A stretch of 64,000 bases of DNA from positions 18,168,694 through 18,232,693 of the forward strand of contig NC_092656.1 in NCBI RefSeq assembly GCF_032118995.1. The letters are read 5' to 3'. Below are positions 19,001-28,034 of the stretch, in pieces (position 1 is the first letter of the stretch; each line of letters opens with the position of its first letter). The stretch comes from Asterias amurensis (taxonomy: Eukaryota; Echinodermata; Asteroidea; Forcipulatida; Asteriidae). The notes below the pieces were generated by a model. It did not search any database. It saw only the letters and a program-made list of their open reading frames with translations, and was not told where the DNA came from. The translations under genes were made by a program, and so were the position numbers.

Positions 19001-21194
19001 TGAGGAAGGGATGTCTAGGGGTCAGTGACCAAACCCAAGAAAGTGGTTTGACACTTGGCCACTGGACACCGACAGAGGACGGATAGTGTTAGAATTAACC
19101 CTCCAAGTTCCTTCAATAATTACACTTTGCCTCTGTCGGACATCTACGTTGGATTGCGCCAGCCCAGCTTTATTACCACAATAATTGTATATTCATCCCC
19201 TGTCCTGCTCTAGGTGAGTTTGATTTTACTTTTATCTTTCTTGTGAACCTAGTTAGGTTTAAAAGTTAAAGTAAAGATCGGCGTGTCGCTTAACACTTAG
19301 TTTTAACAATCACTGCTACTTTCTATTGTGTAAGGATAGTGTTTCAGATTTTGATGATTGAAGTTCTAGAAAAGAAGTTCCTTTTTACAAGCTCTTATTT
19401 TGAATTGATAATTGTTGACTTGTTGTTTTCCATGCTCTTTTGACTTTTTATGCTTACAAAATGTGAATTGCCAGATTACATTTTGTCTCAGTATTATCTT
19501 GCTTTGAACTTGATTTATTTAATGTTGATTTAGTTTCTGCATTATTCAGTACTTATTTGTTTCATGGTTTAATTTCATTGTCTACTTTGTTCAAGACCAG
19601 ATACTTTAACTAGAGTCTGTTTTATTCAGTGGTTGATTTATTTGATTACACCTGTTGATTATTAAAACAACTTATTTCTAATAGTACTTTTTTATATGAG
19701 TTTGGCAACAGACAAAGACTAGTTTTGTATTTGGAGTTTTTTTGGTTTTAGTTTTATGCATCTATCTTTCTTTTATTTACTGAAACTATACTGTTCAGTC
19801 AGTAATCATTTTTATCATAGTTTTGCTCTATGGTTTCATACATATATCTTTGCTTTTTAACTTCTCGTTTGGTTTTTAATGTTTTGCATTTACTTTTATT
19901 TTTACTTCTTTTAAGTTTATCATTGTATATAATTCATTGTAGTCAAAACCAATTCCCACGGTTTTTCATTGTTTATTGTAAACATCCTGGTTTCACGGCA
20001 CCAATGAGTCATTGTTCCATGAAATGTCTTATACCACACACTATGCAAGGGGTGTAGTTTCCCTTAATTGGCTTTTAAATACCCTGTCCATCATTTTGCC
20101 TCAGGCATGCACTGGTCTGGGGAATAGTGTGACCTTTTAGCACCCATACTGCACTGGCTAGTGTAACAGTCTCACACAGCTGTTATTGTTTCACACTTAA
20201 TTTACTTCCAAGATTAGTGATTTCTGTTAAAGGATTATAAGATTTATTATTAGGTATTTAATTTTAGTGTAGTTTATATTTGTGAATGGCATAGTATTAA
20301 TTTTAAACTTGGCCACTGGACACCGACAGAGGACGGATAGTGTTAGAATTAACCCTCCAAGTTCCTTCAATAATTACACTTTGCCTCTGTCGGACATCTA
20401 CGTTGGATTGCGCCAGCCCAGCTTTATTACCACAATAATTATATGTTCATCCCCTGTCCTGCTCTAGGCCGAATCCAAATCAAGAGAGCCAGCAGGACAG
20501 CGTGTCATCAACTGTAGCCTATTTATCTTCACTGCATTTTCGTCATAACCAGTCGTACCAGAAACAGTAATCCTGTCCCCTGATCAAGGACGAGGACCTG
20601 TTTCTGAAGTCCCCATCTCCAAGTTTGTCATCATCTTCACAGCCCAATATCTTCAACTTTGCTGGAAGAACTTTTACATTGTTACACCGGAATCTTCAAT
20701 TCAAGTTATCGTCCGTTCAAGTCCACCACCAACAGATAGGCCATTCATTTATTTTTGTTTTATATTTCCATTGTATAAAGTTTCATTGTTATTTTCGTTG
20801 CATTTATAATATTGTCGAGACCCGCCGGGTTTACTTCTCTCTTTTTGTTTCTGAGATTTTATTAGTATCTCATTCACATTGTTTAAATACAGCGTTTTAA
20901 AGTCGCCTCTCCCTTATAGTAGTCGGGATTTGAATAAACCTTCCTTTATATTTTACAACACCACTAAAACAGCGTGTCCCTTGTAAAATTTATTATGTTT
21001 CAGCACAGAGTGCGCTAGCCGCACTCAAACCTGTTACACATACATATACACTTATCTGTTTAACAAAACGCATACTTTAGCGGCATAGTGTGAATAATCT
21101 GGGTTTTTTGTGGTGTTGTTATTTACAGGAAATGTTTGCAGACGGAGAAGGAACTTGGAAGGAAAACAAAGAGTGTCAATGGAGGAAGACGTGA
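7015..21194 (+). CDS. MOCS2: Molybdopterin synthase catalytic large subunit (MOCS2B / MoaE-like)
   Basis: Exons 7015-7120 (acceptor at 7009), 8443-8593, 10846-10969 and 21129-21194; 447 nt or 148 residues. All junctions are GT/AG and in phase. MoaE hallmarks read in order: [12 protein letters not shown] then [11 protein letters not shown] across the first junction, [35 protein letters not shown], and the end [20 protein letters not shown], with the Lys and Arg residues that line the active site in this family. The enzyme inserts the two dithiolene sulfurs to make molybdopterin, as a heterotetramer with MOCS2A. The product is shorter than the human protein because the N-terminal extension is absent. 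The last intron is 10.2 kb, nearly all of it a retrotransposon in the same orientation. That insert is young and could affect splicing or polyadenylation; the host exons themselves look undamaged. Confidence 0.93.
7179..7965 (+). repeat. Diverged direct repeat flanking MITE-B copy 2
   Basis: The stretch from about 7179 (GGTTGGTGTTCAAACACTGA) recurs from about 7859 (GGTTGGTGTTCACACACTGA). Both continue through a shared TTAAAGGGGCACxGTCAT segment. A local duplication in MOCS2B intron 1, later interrupted by a MITE. Confidence 0.65.
7310..7680 (-). mobile_element. MITE-B copy 2
   Basis: TTAA at both edges, GGCAGTGGACACTATTGG at the left and its inverse at the right; near-complete internal hairpin. 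In MOCS2B intron 1. Confidence 0.92.
7922..8032. mobile_element. Short TTAA-bounded MITE
   Basis: 111 bp. Starts TTAAAGGGGCACAGTCATTG and ends with the imperfect inverse AATGACAGTCCCCTTTAA. Shares the TTAAAGG-type edge of the larger MITE families. A half copy precedes it near 7253. Confidence 0.65.
8816..9100 (-). mobile_element. tRNA-derived SINE
   Basis: Read on the minus strand, it begins GGTGTCGTGGCCGAGGCGAC, with a box A-like TGGCCGAGGCGA, then a box B-like GGTTCGAGGCC inside a GTGGG/CCCAC stem. A non-tRNA body with AAGGGGTTTGCCCTAGTGTT follows. Box A and box B form an internal pol III promoter. In MOCS2B intron 2. A related body fragment lies near 33320. Confidence 0.75.
9101..10082. 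other. Unannotated part of MOCS2B intron 2
   Basis: About 1 kb of AT-rich sequence. No open frame, repeat or hairpin recognised. Confidence 0.5.
10083..10596. repeat. Perfect 37-bp inverted repeat enclosing a MITE
   Basis: Arms 10083-10119 and 10560-10596 are exact reverse complements, starting GTGCTGAAGATTCAAATC on the left. Between them lie 52 bp of loop and MITE-B copy 3, whose right TTAA ends three bases before the right arm. Probably a hairpin element that later received the MITE. Confidence 0.85.
10172..10557 (+). mobile_element. MITE-B copy 3
   Basis: TTAA-bounded with well-kept ends; internal palindrome TTCGAGACCTC / GAGGTCTCGAA present. Lies in the loop of the 37-bp inverted repeat, in MOCS2B intron 2. 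Confidence 0.92.
11015..11440 (+). repeat. C-rich degenerate minisatellite
   Basis: Strand-asymmetric C-rich stretch built from loose variants of CCCTCTACCCATCACAAA and GTCAAAAGCAAACCC. It starts about 45 bp after the exon 10846-10969 donor, in the last MOCS2B intron, just upstream of the retrotransposon. Confidence 0.75.
11507..13699 (+). repeat. Left LTR
   Basis: 2193 bp, TG...CA termini. AATAAA at 13594-13599, about 100 bp from the end, is a plausible poly(A) signal. LTRs of this length are long for a Gypsy element. Contains a 162-bp internal direct repeat. Confidence 0.93.
11714..13129 (+). repeat. 162-bp direct repeat inside the LTR (two copies)
   Basis: 11714-11875 and 12968-13129 both run from ACTTGGCCACTGGACACCGA to CCTGCTCTAGG and differ at only a few positions. 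The same pair is in the right LTR, at about 19053-19214 and 20307-20468. Confidence 0.88.
13983..15017 (+). pseudogene. gag-like region of the Gypsy fossil: RRM-like plus PNMA-type capsid
   Basis: Parts seen in order: an RRM-like N-terminal segment ([18 protein letters not shown], then [18 protein letters not shown], in RNP2/RNP1-like positions), a long proline-rich stretch, and a capsid-like segment resembling the PNMA family ([12 protein letters not shown], then [20 protein letters not shown]). Vertebrate PNMA proteins, themselves Gypsy-derived, have the same RRM-like-then-capsid order. Treated as fossil; the region is not fully whole. Assignment of the RRM-like part is by eye. Confidence 0.65.
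15018..18731 (+). CDS. pol region of the Gypsy fossil: RT, RNase H, integrase
   Basis: A long open region with Gypsy hallmarks: RT ([25 protein letters not shown]), RNase H ([28 protein letters not shown]), an integrase zinc segment of the H-H-C-C type (CLHDEAGHF ... CPRCIRRK), an integrase core ([28 protein letters not shown]) and a GPY/F-like C-terminal segment followed by an acidic tail. No chromodomain seen. Reverse transcription and integration are the family functions. The open frame fits the very similar LTRs and a recent insertion. Confidence 0.93.
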   Translation: MQLALKSLSAQDKCKKQKLGNVRAAGNRVITINPNETVVVGGFVKAHLQALHLKVIVEPAEEHALPGMLKVLPTVLTLDRDVHHNFVPITVRNMSLKQCFIHPRTVLCKLEHVDSISSPAFEKESQTNHPTDVVIDETDDFLNMFNFTESPISSDNLTTVKDFLKHRTSVFSLHDKDLGHTTTVQHGITLTNNTPFKERHRRIPPAQYDEVRQLIREMLDAGAIRESHSPWASPVVLVRKKDGSLRFCIDYRKLNERTVRDSYALPRIEDTLDALHGAKWFSSLDLKAGYWQVEMREEDKAKTAFTTPLGFYEANRMTFGLTNAPATFQRLMERCVGDLNLKTCLVYLDDIIVFSSTFEEHLERLESVLTRLQQHGLKLKPSKCHLFRSSVKYLGHVISAAGVETDPDKTAALKTWPVPSNHQEVRSFLGFAGYYRRFIAGYSNIAKPLHALTVGLPMKKGVGRSHKPKPPPFTWTPHCQHAFEYLITQLTEAPALAYADFSQPFILHTDASVTGLGAALYQLQDGRERVVAYASKGLSKSEANYPAHKLEFLALKWAVTDKFHDYLYGTSFRVVTDNNPLTYVLTTAKLDATGHRWLAALSAYNFTLEYRSGKLNGDADGLSRRPHHETATNSQTVPVEAVKAVVGSHGVYLANSAESPTPFVETLALQGTAVPPEIDDPPLWPGQSPIPQVSTEEWRQYQREDPTIGKIVRYMEEGQCPQGKLRHRESRDVVAILRDWDKLTFRDGVLYRQRTEKNGGRIFQLVLPMLYRDVAFRCLHDEAGHFGRERTLDLIRSRFFWPYMACDVDNRIRSCPRCIRRKMPPVAIRTAPMVSITTCEPMELVCIDHLSLKTTGGSQADILVITDHFSRYAQAIPVPNQTAKTTARVLFDNFFVHYGFPGRLHSDQGRGFESDVIHQLCKITGITKSRTSPYHPQGNGQVERFNRTFLEMLGTLPEDKKSVWKKYVAPLVHAYNSTKNDATGFSPYFLMYGRHPKLPVDIFLGLEPRESANRTQGEYAKQLRQRLADAYNLASSHSEKSNSRNKARHDINTRAAILHPGDRVLVKVVAPTGNYKIADRWEQHPYKVVKQVNPDIPVYVVKQEQGGCSTRTLHRNLLLPFNSLPLPVPTSTEGTASKAKQTQEPQPSESDTETDAPIVEDSVSDDDDPPATGPQVPPRQRPSRVIKPPNRLGFSLQHGIPEWKEKAEFLQSFMSNFSLEESKDACITAMLGIITAK
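18846..21038 (+). repeat. Right LTR
   Basis: 2193 bp, the same length as the left LTR; poly(A)-like AATAAA at 20933-20938. Ends 90 bp before the last MOCS2B exon, so its poly(A) signal lies about 190 bp upstream of that exon's splice acceptor. Confidence 0.93.
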
Positions 21195-21694
21195 TGAAAA
21201 ACATAGGACTTCCCGTAGAATAACAGTTGCCAATTTGCTAAATCTTTATCAATGATTATTAATTGCCCATTAGAGGCTTACTACTACTGGTAATACGTAA
21301 TCATTATTAGCCAAAATTAGCTTAAAATCATTATTGACCGTTGAGTGGGTTTACTCACTGGTGTTGGCCGAGTTTAAAACATAATATAAGTGATTTTGCT
21401 TCAATTTTGTATGACACTGCGGGAATCCTATAGGCAATTAATAACAATAGGCTCGCACATAGAAACATCACTTTGATTTCCTATTAAAAGGATATTGTGA
21501 AATTAATCTGTTATTGTGGATTGTTATTCATGGTGGATCAGCATTTTATAGGATACGTTTGTTAGTTTCGGTTTTGGTTTTGATTGTTGTCTTGTTTTGA
21601 TGTTTATTTGTTTTGTTTTGTTTTGTTTAGTTTTATTGTATTGTGTTTGTCTTTTGTTAGTATTTCTTATTTTGTGACAGTCTTCTCCGTGACA
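21195..21694. other. MOCS2 3' flank
   Basis: Holds the MOCS2 3' UTR and flank. No canonical AATAAA recognised close to the stop; a TTTTG-rich run occurs near 21600-21640. Confidence 0.45.
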
Positions 21695-22210
21695 CCAGTC
21701 TCGAAATTATAGAAATGCTAATAAGGAAGGTCGTTGAATGACTGGTTCATGCTTTCACTACATCCCACCTCGTTTACTGCAACAGTCTCTACATCAACCT
21801 TCCTCAATCCCACATTGCTCCCCTCCAACGAATACAGAACTCGGCAGCTCGTCTAGTTTCTCGCACAAAGAAATCAGATCACATCACTCCTGTTCTAATC
21901 TCCTTACACTGGCTCCCTGTGTCTCAAAGGATCCAATTTAAAGTTCTCACTCTTGCCTACAAAGTTAAACACGGTCTAGCCCCTAAATATATCTCAGAAT
22001 TACTTATCCCCCCCAAAAAACCTACAACTCGTGTTTTCCGATCATCATCTACTGCGAACCTGGAATTCAATTCTGGTCCTATACCTCGCACTCGCTATGG
22101 AAACCGATCCTTCTCAATCGCCACTCCCACTCTTTGGAACAATCTCCCCGTTCATATCCGTGCCTCGTCTTCATTGGACTCATTTAAAACTGCTCTAAAA
22201 ACACACTTAT
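21695..22210 (+). pseudogene. LINE 3' fragment (CR1/L2/Rex1-like RT C-terminus)
   Basis: Encodes the end of a non-LTR reverse transcriptase: a SHLVYCNSLY-like stretch, then LHWLPVSQRIQFKVLTLAYK, GLAPKYISELL, GNRSFSIATPTLWNNLP and LKTHLF. At least one frame change lies near 21900-21920, so it is dead. The 5' part is missing, as is usual for truncated LINEs. Two TTAA MITEs sit in its 3' region, and the GCGCTATATAAATG motif just after 23134 resembles a LINE tail, so the original insertion may reach about 23160. Confidence 0.78.
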
Positions 22211-22585
22211 TTAAAGCCATTGGACCCTTTCGGTAAACAGTATTGTCCAAGGCCCACACTTCGTGTACCACAACATCTATATCAAATAACAAACCTGTGA
22301 AAATTTAGGCTCAATCGGTCATCGGAGTCGGGAGAAAATAACAGGAAAACCCACCCTTGTTTCCGCACGTTTCGCCGTGTCATTACATGTGTTTAAAATA
22401 AATCCGTAATTCTCGTTAACGAGAATTGATATTGTTTTACCGTTTTCTCAAAAAGTAAAGCATTTCATGGAATAATATTTCAAGAGAAGTATTTCACCAC
22501 TACCTTCTATAAACCCTGTAAGTTATTTGTAAATCTGTGAATTTTTTTATTTTTTTTCTGTACCGAAAGGGTCCAATGGCTTTAA
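22211..22585 (-). mobile_element. MITE-A copy 2
   Basis: TTAA-bounded and in reverse orientation relative to the other copies. Inserted in the last codons of the LINE open frame. Core palindrome AATTCTCGTTAACGAGAATT intact. Confidence 0.93.
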
Positions 22586-22663
22586 ATCCATCTAGTCTGT
22601 TCAGTTTCTGCTATTTCATCCCACTTTTAATTGTCTTTCTTTTGTTATCATACACTTCCTGTT

Positions 22664-22727
22664 CAGCGATTAGAAACCTTATATTAAAGGATTCTCAGCG
22701 ATTAAAAACCTTGTATTAAAGGATTCG
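22664..22727 (+). repeat. 32-bp tandem duplication
   Basis: CAGCGATTAGAAACCTTATA repeats from 22696 as CAGCGATTAAAAACCTTGTA. Two copies, abutting the next MITE. Confidence 0.75.
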
Positions 22728-23134
22728 GGTACTTTTTCAAAATGTCCACAGATTTACATTAAACTTACAGGGTTTGAAGATAATGATAGTGGAAAGCTTC
22801 CCTTCAAATATTACTAACTAAGGTTGTGTAGTTTTTGAGTAAAACAAGTCACAAAATAATTTTGGTCTCATGAGACCAAAACTATTTTAGCATGCAAAAT
22901 CCCCATAACCAGTTATGATATTATACCAAAACCATAGCATAACTGGTTAATACGTTTTTACATGCTAAATCTGACACGAAAATTAATACTTTTACTCATT
23001 TCTCAAAAACTACCGCACCTCAGTAATTAAAATTCAAGGGAAGCTTTCTTCTATCATAATCTTTAAACTGTGTAAGTTTAATGTAAATCTGTCGACATTG
23101 TGTTTTTTGTTAGGAAAAAGTACATACCCTTTAA
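22716..23134. mobile_element. MITE-F, TTAA-bounded palindromic MITE
   Basis: 419 bp. Left end TTAAAGGATTCGGGTACTTT, right end AAAGTACATACCCTTTAA, with long imperfect inverted arms meeting around the centre (GGTCTCATGAGACC near 22863). Its subterminal CCACAGATTTACA...CTTACAGGGTTT resembles MITE-A, suggesting common origin. Confidence 0.85.
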
Positions 23135-23435
23135 GCGCTATATAAATGCATGAAACGAAAACACACTAACGAGTCATGACGATGCATCAGCATTTACACA
23201 AAAGTTCCGGAATAAAAGAAATCAACCGGGAATAATAAAGGCATCATGATAACACCTATACATTTCGCAGCATGCGCTGAAATGAAACTTGTTGATAACT
23301 GTTCAAAGTTTGTACACTCACTTTCAATTTCATTTTGTACTCATTGATGAAGTTTCTAAAGGTTTATTGAACAGGAGATTGATGATCCAAAAAGGCGCCC
23401 TGTTACTAATTACATCAGGAATATTCTTTGACTCA

Positions 23436-23822
23436 TTAAAGGCAGTGGACACTATTGGTAATTACTCAAAAGAATATTTAGCATAAAACCTTACTTGGTA
23501 AAGAGTAATGGGGAGAGATTGATGGTATACAACATTGTTAGAAACGGCTCCCTCTGAAGTGCCAAAGTTTTTGAGAAAGAAGTAATTTTCCACGAATTTG
23601 ATTTCGAGACCTCAGATTTAGAACTTGAGGTCTCGAAATCAACCATCTAAACGCACAAAACTTCGTGTGACAAGGGTGTTTTTGTCTTTCATTATTATCT
23701 TGCAAGTTCGATTGCCGATTGAGCTCAAATTTTCGCAGGTTTGTTATTTTTTGCATATGTTGAGATACACCAACTGTGAAGGCTATTCTTTGACAATTAC
23801 CAATAGTGTCTACTGCCTTTAA
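23436..23822 (-). mobile_element. MITE-B copy 4
   Basis: TTAA at both edges; well-kept ends and internal hairpin. Confidence 0.92.
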
Positions 23823-24666
23823 AAATAAAAAACTCAAAGCTATTTGAAGAGCTTTTGCTTCAGTTGAATGAACAGTAAAAAACCTAACCTACCGTTTGTT
23901 ATTGTATACGTTGTAGAGCAACTGTTCCCTTTTCTATGGAGTTTTAAAAAATCTATTATTTAAAGCACAGTATCATCTGTAGTTCGTAATTTCACAAATG
24001 GGACCAGATATTTATTGGAGGAGATAAACAGAACTTCAGTAGAGGGGAAAACAACTTCATTATTCAGAGTTTAAAATCCTGTCATAAATATATGTTAACA
24101 AAGTAATACAAAATAAAAATAAATCTGTTCATGCGGGATGGCTTTAAAATTGTATTCCAAAAGCATTGTAAAAGTGTAAGTTTCGGGGAAACCCCATACC
24201 AATCTAATTCTTTGAGGGGGTGAGGATCCGCCTTGGTTAACCACTGACCGTGACCATATATAACTCTTGTGTTGTAAAACTGAGGTCACTTGACGGAAAT
24301 GTACATTGAGGTTTACAGAGGCACCGAGTCGGTGATATCCGATGGAGTCAACAACTCACGGAACTATACAACACTTGACCAGAACAGCAGCTGATGTCAC
24401 ACGTCGAAGCTCGTGATTTAACACCAACATAAAGACTGACGATCAGTTAACTTCACATTATTTTATTGCGCCAGAAGACATGCTGTTTTGAACTTGAGTC
24501 AACTCACTGCGATCATCCACCGACACACCGTTCGGTAAGTTTATGGTATTTTGTACCCATGTTTGTGTTATTAGATGACAAACATTTACCTTCTTCTAAA
24601 TTTAAAGTCGATTAATCAATAATGAATTTGAATCCATATTGTCAATTGTAAGATAGCACTTCTATT
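23823..24666. other. No gene recognised
   Basis: AT-rich. A donor-like CGTTCGGTAAGT at about 24530 follows a more balanced stretch and could end a non-coding 5' exon, but nothing confirms that. Confidence 0.35.
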
Positions 24667-25705
24667 AATGGGAATTGCATGAAGATCATCCAATTATAAT
24701 CTCGTGTACACACTTGTTGACTAACTATGAACTTCACGTTATTTTATTGAGAGTGACAGTCGTTAAAATTAAGAGGAGAACATGATTTAGGCATAACGAA
24801 GAAGAATTTGGGTTTCTCGAAAAGGACCTTTTATTTAGGGCCCTACAGCTCATTTTCAAGCAATGTGTGGTTGATGGGATACAGCAACAGCTGCATATAC
24901 TTGACAAATATTTGAAGATCAATAATCCCGTTTTCATCTGTAGAGAGCGTGTTTGGCTAGTGCATTTTTCAATATTAGTTCTCTGTATTTATAAGTTTTA
25001 AAGGCAGTGGACACTATTGGTAACTGTCAAAGACTAGCCTTCACAGTTGGTGTATCTCAACATATGCATAAAACAACTAACCTGTGAAAATTTGAGCTCA
25101 ATCGGTCATCGAAGTTGCGAGATAATAATGAAAGAAAAAAAAACTTGTCCCACGAAGTTGTGTGTGTTTAGATGGTTGATTTCGAGACCTCAAGTTCTAA
25201 ATCTGAGGTCTCGAAATCAAATTCGCGGAATTTTTTTTTTTAAACTATTTGACTTCAGAGGGAGCCGTTTCTCACAATGTTTCATACCATCAACCTCTCC
25301 CCATTACTCGTCACCAAGAAAGGTTTTATGCCAATAATTATTTTGAGTAATTTCAATAGTGTCCACTGCCTTCAATGGGATTTGCATGAAGATTCCAAAT
25401 ATAATCTATTGTACACAGTTGTAGACACATTATACACCGTCACGTTATTTTATTGAGATTAACTCACTCAAATTAAGAGGGGAACATGATTTAGGCATAA
25501 CGAAGAAGAACTTGGGTTTCTCTAAAAGGACCTTTAGGGCACTATAGCTCATTTTCAAGCAATGTGTGGTTGATGGGATACAGCAACAGCTGCATATACT
25601 TGACAAATATTTGAAGATCAATAATCCTGTTTTCATCTGTAGAGATCGTGTTTGGCTAGTGCATTTTCCAATAAATTATTAGTTCTCGGGTATTTATAAG
25701 TTTTA
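24667..25705 (+). repeat. About 330-bp segmental duplication split by a MITE
   Basis: 24667-25000 and 25374-25705 are near-copies, sharing GGCATAACGAAGAAGAA and GTGTGGTTGATGGGATACAG and ending in ATTTATAAGTTTTAA. MITE-B copy 5 occupies the junction, at the TTAA ending the first copy. Confidence 0.85.
24998..25375 (+). mobile_element. MITE-B copy 5
   Basis: Left TTAA intact, right edge worn to TTCAA. An A/T-rich run replaces part of the usual sequence right of the hairpin. Confidence 0.9.
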
Positions 25706-26567
25706 ACACAAAGACACTATGACCTAGGCAAGCTCATTATGCAGAAATAATTCTCATACGCGACGCCGATTTACAGTTTGAAAGTAGTTAAGAACAACTT
25801 AAAAGATTTAATTGGCATCAAAAGTGAAATGAAAATGTGCAAAATGCGAGTCTCGTTTTGGCAAAATGAAAGCTGTTTTCACAATCTCACTTTGTGTTGA
25901 TTGCCGAGGCTTGATAATTTCAGTCAGCTTCGCTGAACGCGTCCTTGTCGGTGATATTGCCTATAATACAGGTACAATGCCATGCCTGCCTCTTCAACAA
26001 CACGTCTCCTTCATATAGGGTGTATGACTTTGGAAATAATAGAGCAATTAAGGAGTAGAGTGTCAGGTAATGAAATCGTAGGCAAAAAAGCACCAAGAGG
26101 AAGTAGAGTAGCAATCCAATCCGTGTACGAATGAGTTCGGCCTATAGATTGGGTTTTAGAATTTTAATAAAACATTTCGGGCCTATATATCGGTGACAAA
26201 CCCTTTGTTGAATGAAGTTGCTGTCGACGGGGGTTTAATGGTGGACTGTGTGTGTATTGTTGTGGGTGGTGGTGGTGGTGGGGGAGCACTAGACTCAGCT
26301 GTTTTCAAAACATTATTTATGACGAAACCAGCGAGATAAGTGGATTAGAACACATCCACTACAAAAAGAAAAACCATCGTATACTCAAATATACCTTGTA
26401 ACTTGCATTAAACTTTCCCATCGGTGAGAATCAACGCAACTTTTTTCCACGACAGCATTATTGTTAACATGTTCTCTTCGCGCTAGACAGTTTTGGTACA
26501 CGTCTTTGTATCCGGCTTCTTCCACGCTCAATGTTAAATTAGATTGACAATCACAATGGAATTTATG
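25706..26567. other. No gene recognised
   Basis: Contains a short GGT run near 26262-26283. No open frame with family resemblance. Confidence 0.45.
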
Positions 26568-26953
26568 TTAAAGGCAGTGGACACTATTAGTAATCACTCA
26601 AAATAATTATTAGCATAAAACCTTTCTTGGAGACCGGTAATGGGGAGAGGTTGATGGTAAAAAACATTGTGAGAAATGGCTCCCTCTGAAGTGCCATAGT
26701 TTTCGAGAGAGAAGTAATTTTCAACGAATTTGATTTCGAGACCTCAAGTTTAGAACTTGAGGTCTCGAAATCAATTATCTAAACGCACACAACTTCGTGT
26801 GACAAGGGTATTTTTTCTTTCATTATTATCTCGGAAGTTAGATGACCGAATGAGCTCAAATTTTCACAGGTTTGTTATTTTATGCAAATGTTGAGATACA
26901 TCAAGTGAGAAGACTGGTCTTTGACAATTACCAATAGTGTCCACTGTCTTTAA
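26568..26953 (-). mobile_element. MITE-B copy 6
   Basis: TTAA at both edges; hairpin AACTTGAGGTCTCGAAATC present. Confidence 0.92.
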
Positions 26954-27642
26954 GAGAACCCTTAAATAGCCTGCCTTGAAAGCCGCCAACTTATTCCATT
27001 TAAAATTGACAATGAACGACGAAGATTCCATTACCCGTCTTTTATGACAAACTTACCTTGCATTCTATAAATATGTCTGAGAGAGTTTTTAAGTGTGTCG
27101 ATTATTAAATCCGAAGCATCACGCAACTCTCACGAGGTTTCAAGAGGGACATTTTGTTTAGGCAACGTTCCTTTTCATTTGTTATGGTCTTTTCGTTTTT
27201 CTGCAATGAATTTTAGGCCATTCCTGAATGTTGATATTTTAAATTTACCGTTTGACTGGCGCTAAAATTCGTCTTTGTAATGAACACACCCATTTATTTT
27301 CATCGATGACGTAATGTTTCGAACTTTGCTCTGAAAGTTTATCAAAGAAAATGAGATTTTACATGAGTCGTTATAACCCCAGGCCCCTCCGGGCAAAATG
27401 TGTGCATTAACAAATTGAAACTGAATTTGACATTGGAGTTCCTATAAGTTAAGCACCAATGCAAAGAATATACAGATAATGAATAGTGGCAAGAAGATTC
27501 TATACAATTTCCGGGTCGTCAAAGCTCAATTATTATGAAAGTTATATAATGTACGATATCAAGACAAGGTACATCGCGAACATTAAGTTTTCTTTTTTAT
27601 GGAAGGTGAATTTATGGACAAATCAGCTTAGGTCTTCCTCTC
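26954..27642. other. No gene recognised
   Basis: AT-rich spacer. Nothing recognised. Confidence 0.45.
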
Positions 27643-28034
27643 GAGACACTGGACACTTTTGGTAATAATTGTCAATGACCAGTCTTCTCACTTGGTGTAT
27701 ATCAACATATGCATAAAGTATTACCAAACCTGTGAAAATTTAAACTCAATCGGTCGTCGAAATTGCGAGATAATAATGGAAGAACAAACAAACTTGTCAC
27801 ACGAAGTTGTGTGCTTTCCTTTAAGATGCTTGATTTTGGGACGTCAAAATCTAATTCTGAGGCCTCGAAATCAAATTCGTGGAAAATTACTTTTTTTCTC
27901 AAAAACTACGTTACTTCAGAGGGAGCAGTTTCACACAATGTTTTATACTATCAACAGCTCTCCATTGCTTGTTACCAAGTCAGTTTTTATGTTATCACTT
28001 GTTTTTATTACCAATAGTGTACACTGCCTTTTAA
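27643..28034 (+). mobile_element. MITE-B copy 7 (old)
   Basis: Left edge degraded (GAGACACTGGACACTTTTGG, TTAA lost), right TTAA kept. Many substitutions, among the more worn copies. Confidence 0.8.

Larger units (their letters stand above)
11507..21038 (+). mobile_element. Ty3/Gypsy LTR retrotransposon fossil, near-complete, with PNMA-like gag
   Basis: Two LTRs of equal length (2193 bp, TGTAATAGG...TGTTACA) bracket gag-like and pol regions in the order RT, RNase H, integrase typical of Metaviridae. Immediate flanks share the 4-bp duplication CATA (11503-11506 and 21039-21042). A primer-binding-like TGGCGCCC starts at 13704, just inside the left LTR. I saw no LTR differences in the long stretches I compared, so the insertion is recent. 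It is not fully whole: I estimate one to three breaks. It sits in the last intron of MOCS2B, same orientation. Confidence 0.93.
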
